A stretch of 64,000 nucleotides of DNA from Bactericera cockerelli. Lineage: Eukaryota > Arthropoda > Insecta > Hemiptera > Triozidae. The notes beneath the pieces are model-generated. The model was not told where the DNA came from. It worked only from the letters and a program-made list of their open reading frames with translations, and ran no database searches. Where the stretch lies: NCBI GenBank assembly GCA_024516035.1, contig CM044958.1, positions 9,010,771 through 9,074,770 of the forward strand, in the 5' to 3' direction. Below are positions 62,484-64,000 of the stretch, piece by piece; position 1 is the first letter of the stretch; every line of letters starts with the position of its first letter. Both the position numbers and the translations under genes were made by a program.

Positions 62484-64000
62484 TAATACAGGGTGGGGCA
62501 AAAGTCTGGAAACCCCTGAATAACTTTCGAATGGCTTCTTTGGTAAAATTAAAATTTTGTATGGTAAACCAGGGTAATAAGACCTTCTTTTAGAATTGGG
62601 CCGATTTTTGTTACCGGCCCCCATGTCGGGGCCACGGGGGCCAACTTTATTTTTTTAAATACGAACCCCCACCTTGCGACACATTTTTGGAAATGTCTTC
62701 AAATAAGAAATACATTGGTGCAAATTTTATTTTTTTAATATGAACAGTTTACAAATGGCGTCCATATTTGTGTATGCAGTGTAAAGTCTGGAAACCCCTA
62801 AATAACTTTCGAATGGCTTATTTGGTAAAATTATTTTTTTTTACGGTAAACCAAAGTAATAAGACCTTCTGTTAGAGTTGGACCGATTTTTGCTATCGGC
62901 CCCCATGTCGGGGCCAAGGGGGCCAACTTCATTTTTTTAAATACGAACCCCCACCTTGCGACACATTTTTGGAAATGTCTTCAAATATCAAATACTTTGG
63001 TGCAAATTTTATTTTTTTTAATATTAACTGTTTGCAAATGGCGTCCATATTGGTGTATGCAGTGAACTAAAGTCTGGAAACCCCTGAATAACTTTCGAAT
63101 GGCTTATTTGGTAAAATTAAAATTTTATACGGTAAACCAAAGCAATAAGATCTTCTTTTAGAGTTGCGCCGATTTTTGTTACCGGCCCCCATGTAGGGGC
63201 CAGGGGGGCCAACTTCATTTTTTTAAATACGAAACCCCACCTTGCGACACATTTTTGGAAATGTCTTCAAATAAGAAATACTATGGTACAATTTTTTTTT
63301 AAAATTTCAATTTTACCAAATAATCCAGTGGAAAGTTATTCAGGGGTTTCCAGACTTTAGTTCACTGCATACACAAATATGGACGCCATTTGCGAACAGT
63401 TAACATTAAAAAAATAAAATTTGCACCAAAGTATTTGATATTTAAAGACATTTCCAAAAATGTGTCGCAAGGTTCGTATTTAAAAAAATGAAGTTGGCCC
63501 CCCTGGCCCCTACATGGGGGCCGGTAACAAAAATCGGCGCAACTCTAAAAGAAGATCTTATTACTTTGGTTTACCGTATAAAATTTTAATTTTACCAAAT
63601 AAGCCATTCGAAAGTTATTCAGGGGTTTCCAGACTTTAGTTCATTGCATACACCAATATGGACGCCATTTGCAAACAGTTAATATTAAAAAAATAAAATT
63701 TGCACCAATGTATTTCTTATTTGAAGACATTTCCAAAAATGTGTCGCAAGGTGGGGGTTCGTATTTAAAAAAATGAAGTTGGCCCCCTTGGCCCCGACAT
63801 GGGGGCCGATAGCAAAAATCGGTCCAACTCTAACAGAAGGTCTTATTACTTTGGTTTACCGTATAAAATTTTAATTTTACCAAATAAGCTATTCGAAAGC
63901 TATTCAGGGGTTTCCAGACTTTACACTGCATACACAAATATGGACGCCATTTGTAAACTGTTAATATTAAAAAAATAAAATTTGCACCAATGTATTTCTT
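62484..64000. repeat. Head-to-head inverted arrays of a 285-bp tandem repeat
   Basis: AAAGTCTGGAAACCCCTGAA starts units at 62501, 62783 and 63069 (plus). Its reverse complement ends units at 63358, 63637 and 63922, continuing past the window. Units contain GGCCCCCATGTCGGGGCC, CACCTTGCGACACATTTTTG and ACAAATGGCGTCCATATTTG. The left edge ATACAGGGTGGGGCAAAAGT, next to AT-rich DNA, resembles a Tc1/mariner-type terminus (TA then CAGGGTG). There is no ORF. The arms could fold back over at least 560 bp around a central segment of about 290 bp. Confidence 0.88.

Overview
The window looks like nuclear DNA of an arthropod, most likely an insect. Genes have short GC-rich exons with GT-AG introns in AT-rich surroundings, conserved eukaryotic proteins are split by introns, and two genes resemble insect DM4/DM12-type proteins. 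There are no operons, tRNA genes or rRNA genes. I cannot name the species. At least half of the window is transposable-element sequence.

Host genes, left to right: (1) the 3' end of a C2HC zinc-finger gene of the ZC2HC1 type (1-1139, +). (2) A complete ten-exon L-asparaginase/lysophospholipase gene with C-terminal ankyrin repeats (26822-34657, +). (3) A membrane/secreted protein gene with a C-terminal cysteine domain (35594-39020, -), tail to tail with the asparaginase. (4) A two-exon membrane protein gene of unknown function (43003-44829, +). (5) A second gene with the same architecture and the same intron phases as gene 3 (50973-57588, +). (6) The spliceosomal protein BCAS2/SPF27 (59475-61792, -).

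Mobile DNA: 2021-7510 is a non-LTR retrotransposon with two intact ORFs, inserted inside a tRNA-derived SINE whose halves flank it. 12372-21871 is a 9.5-kb CACTA-like DNA transposon with CACGCT termini, a TA duplication, long subterminal repeat arrays, a SAM-domain protein gene and a zinc-finger transposase gene carrying one frameshift. 39099-40135 is a hAT-type element with an 8-bp target duplication. Two TTAA-flanked MITEs lie at 9396-9546 and 45325-45670. Three short Helitron-like elements sit in and beside gene 5. About thirty SINE copies or fragments fall into several families (called A to J here). One family has a 5S rRNA-derived head but shares its central domain with a tRNA-derived family. 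A 103-bp satellite lies at 54286-55010, and tandem repeats in head-to-head inversion fill 62484 to the end.

Most notable: (a) 5S-headed and tRNA-headed SINEs with one shared core. (b) The two-gene CACTA-like element, nearly intact. (c) Two unrelated host genes (2 and 3) in which an exon's 3' end plus its splice donor is tandemly triplicated. (d) A near-perfect 100-bp-arm hairpin in the likely asparaginase 3' UTR. (e) The inverted paralogue pair, genes 3 and 5.
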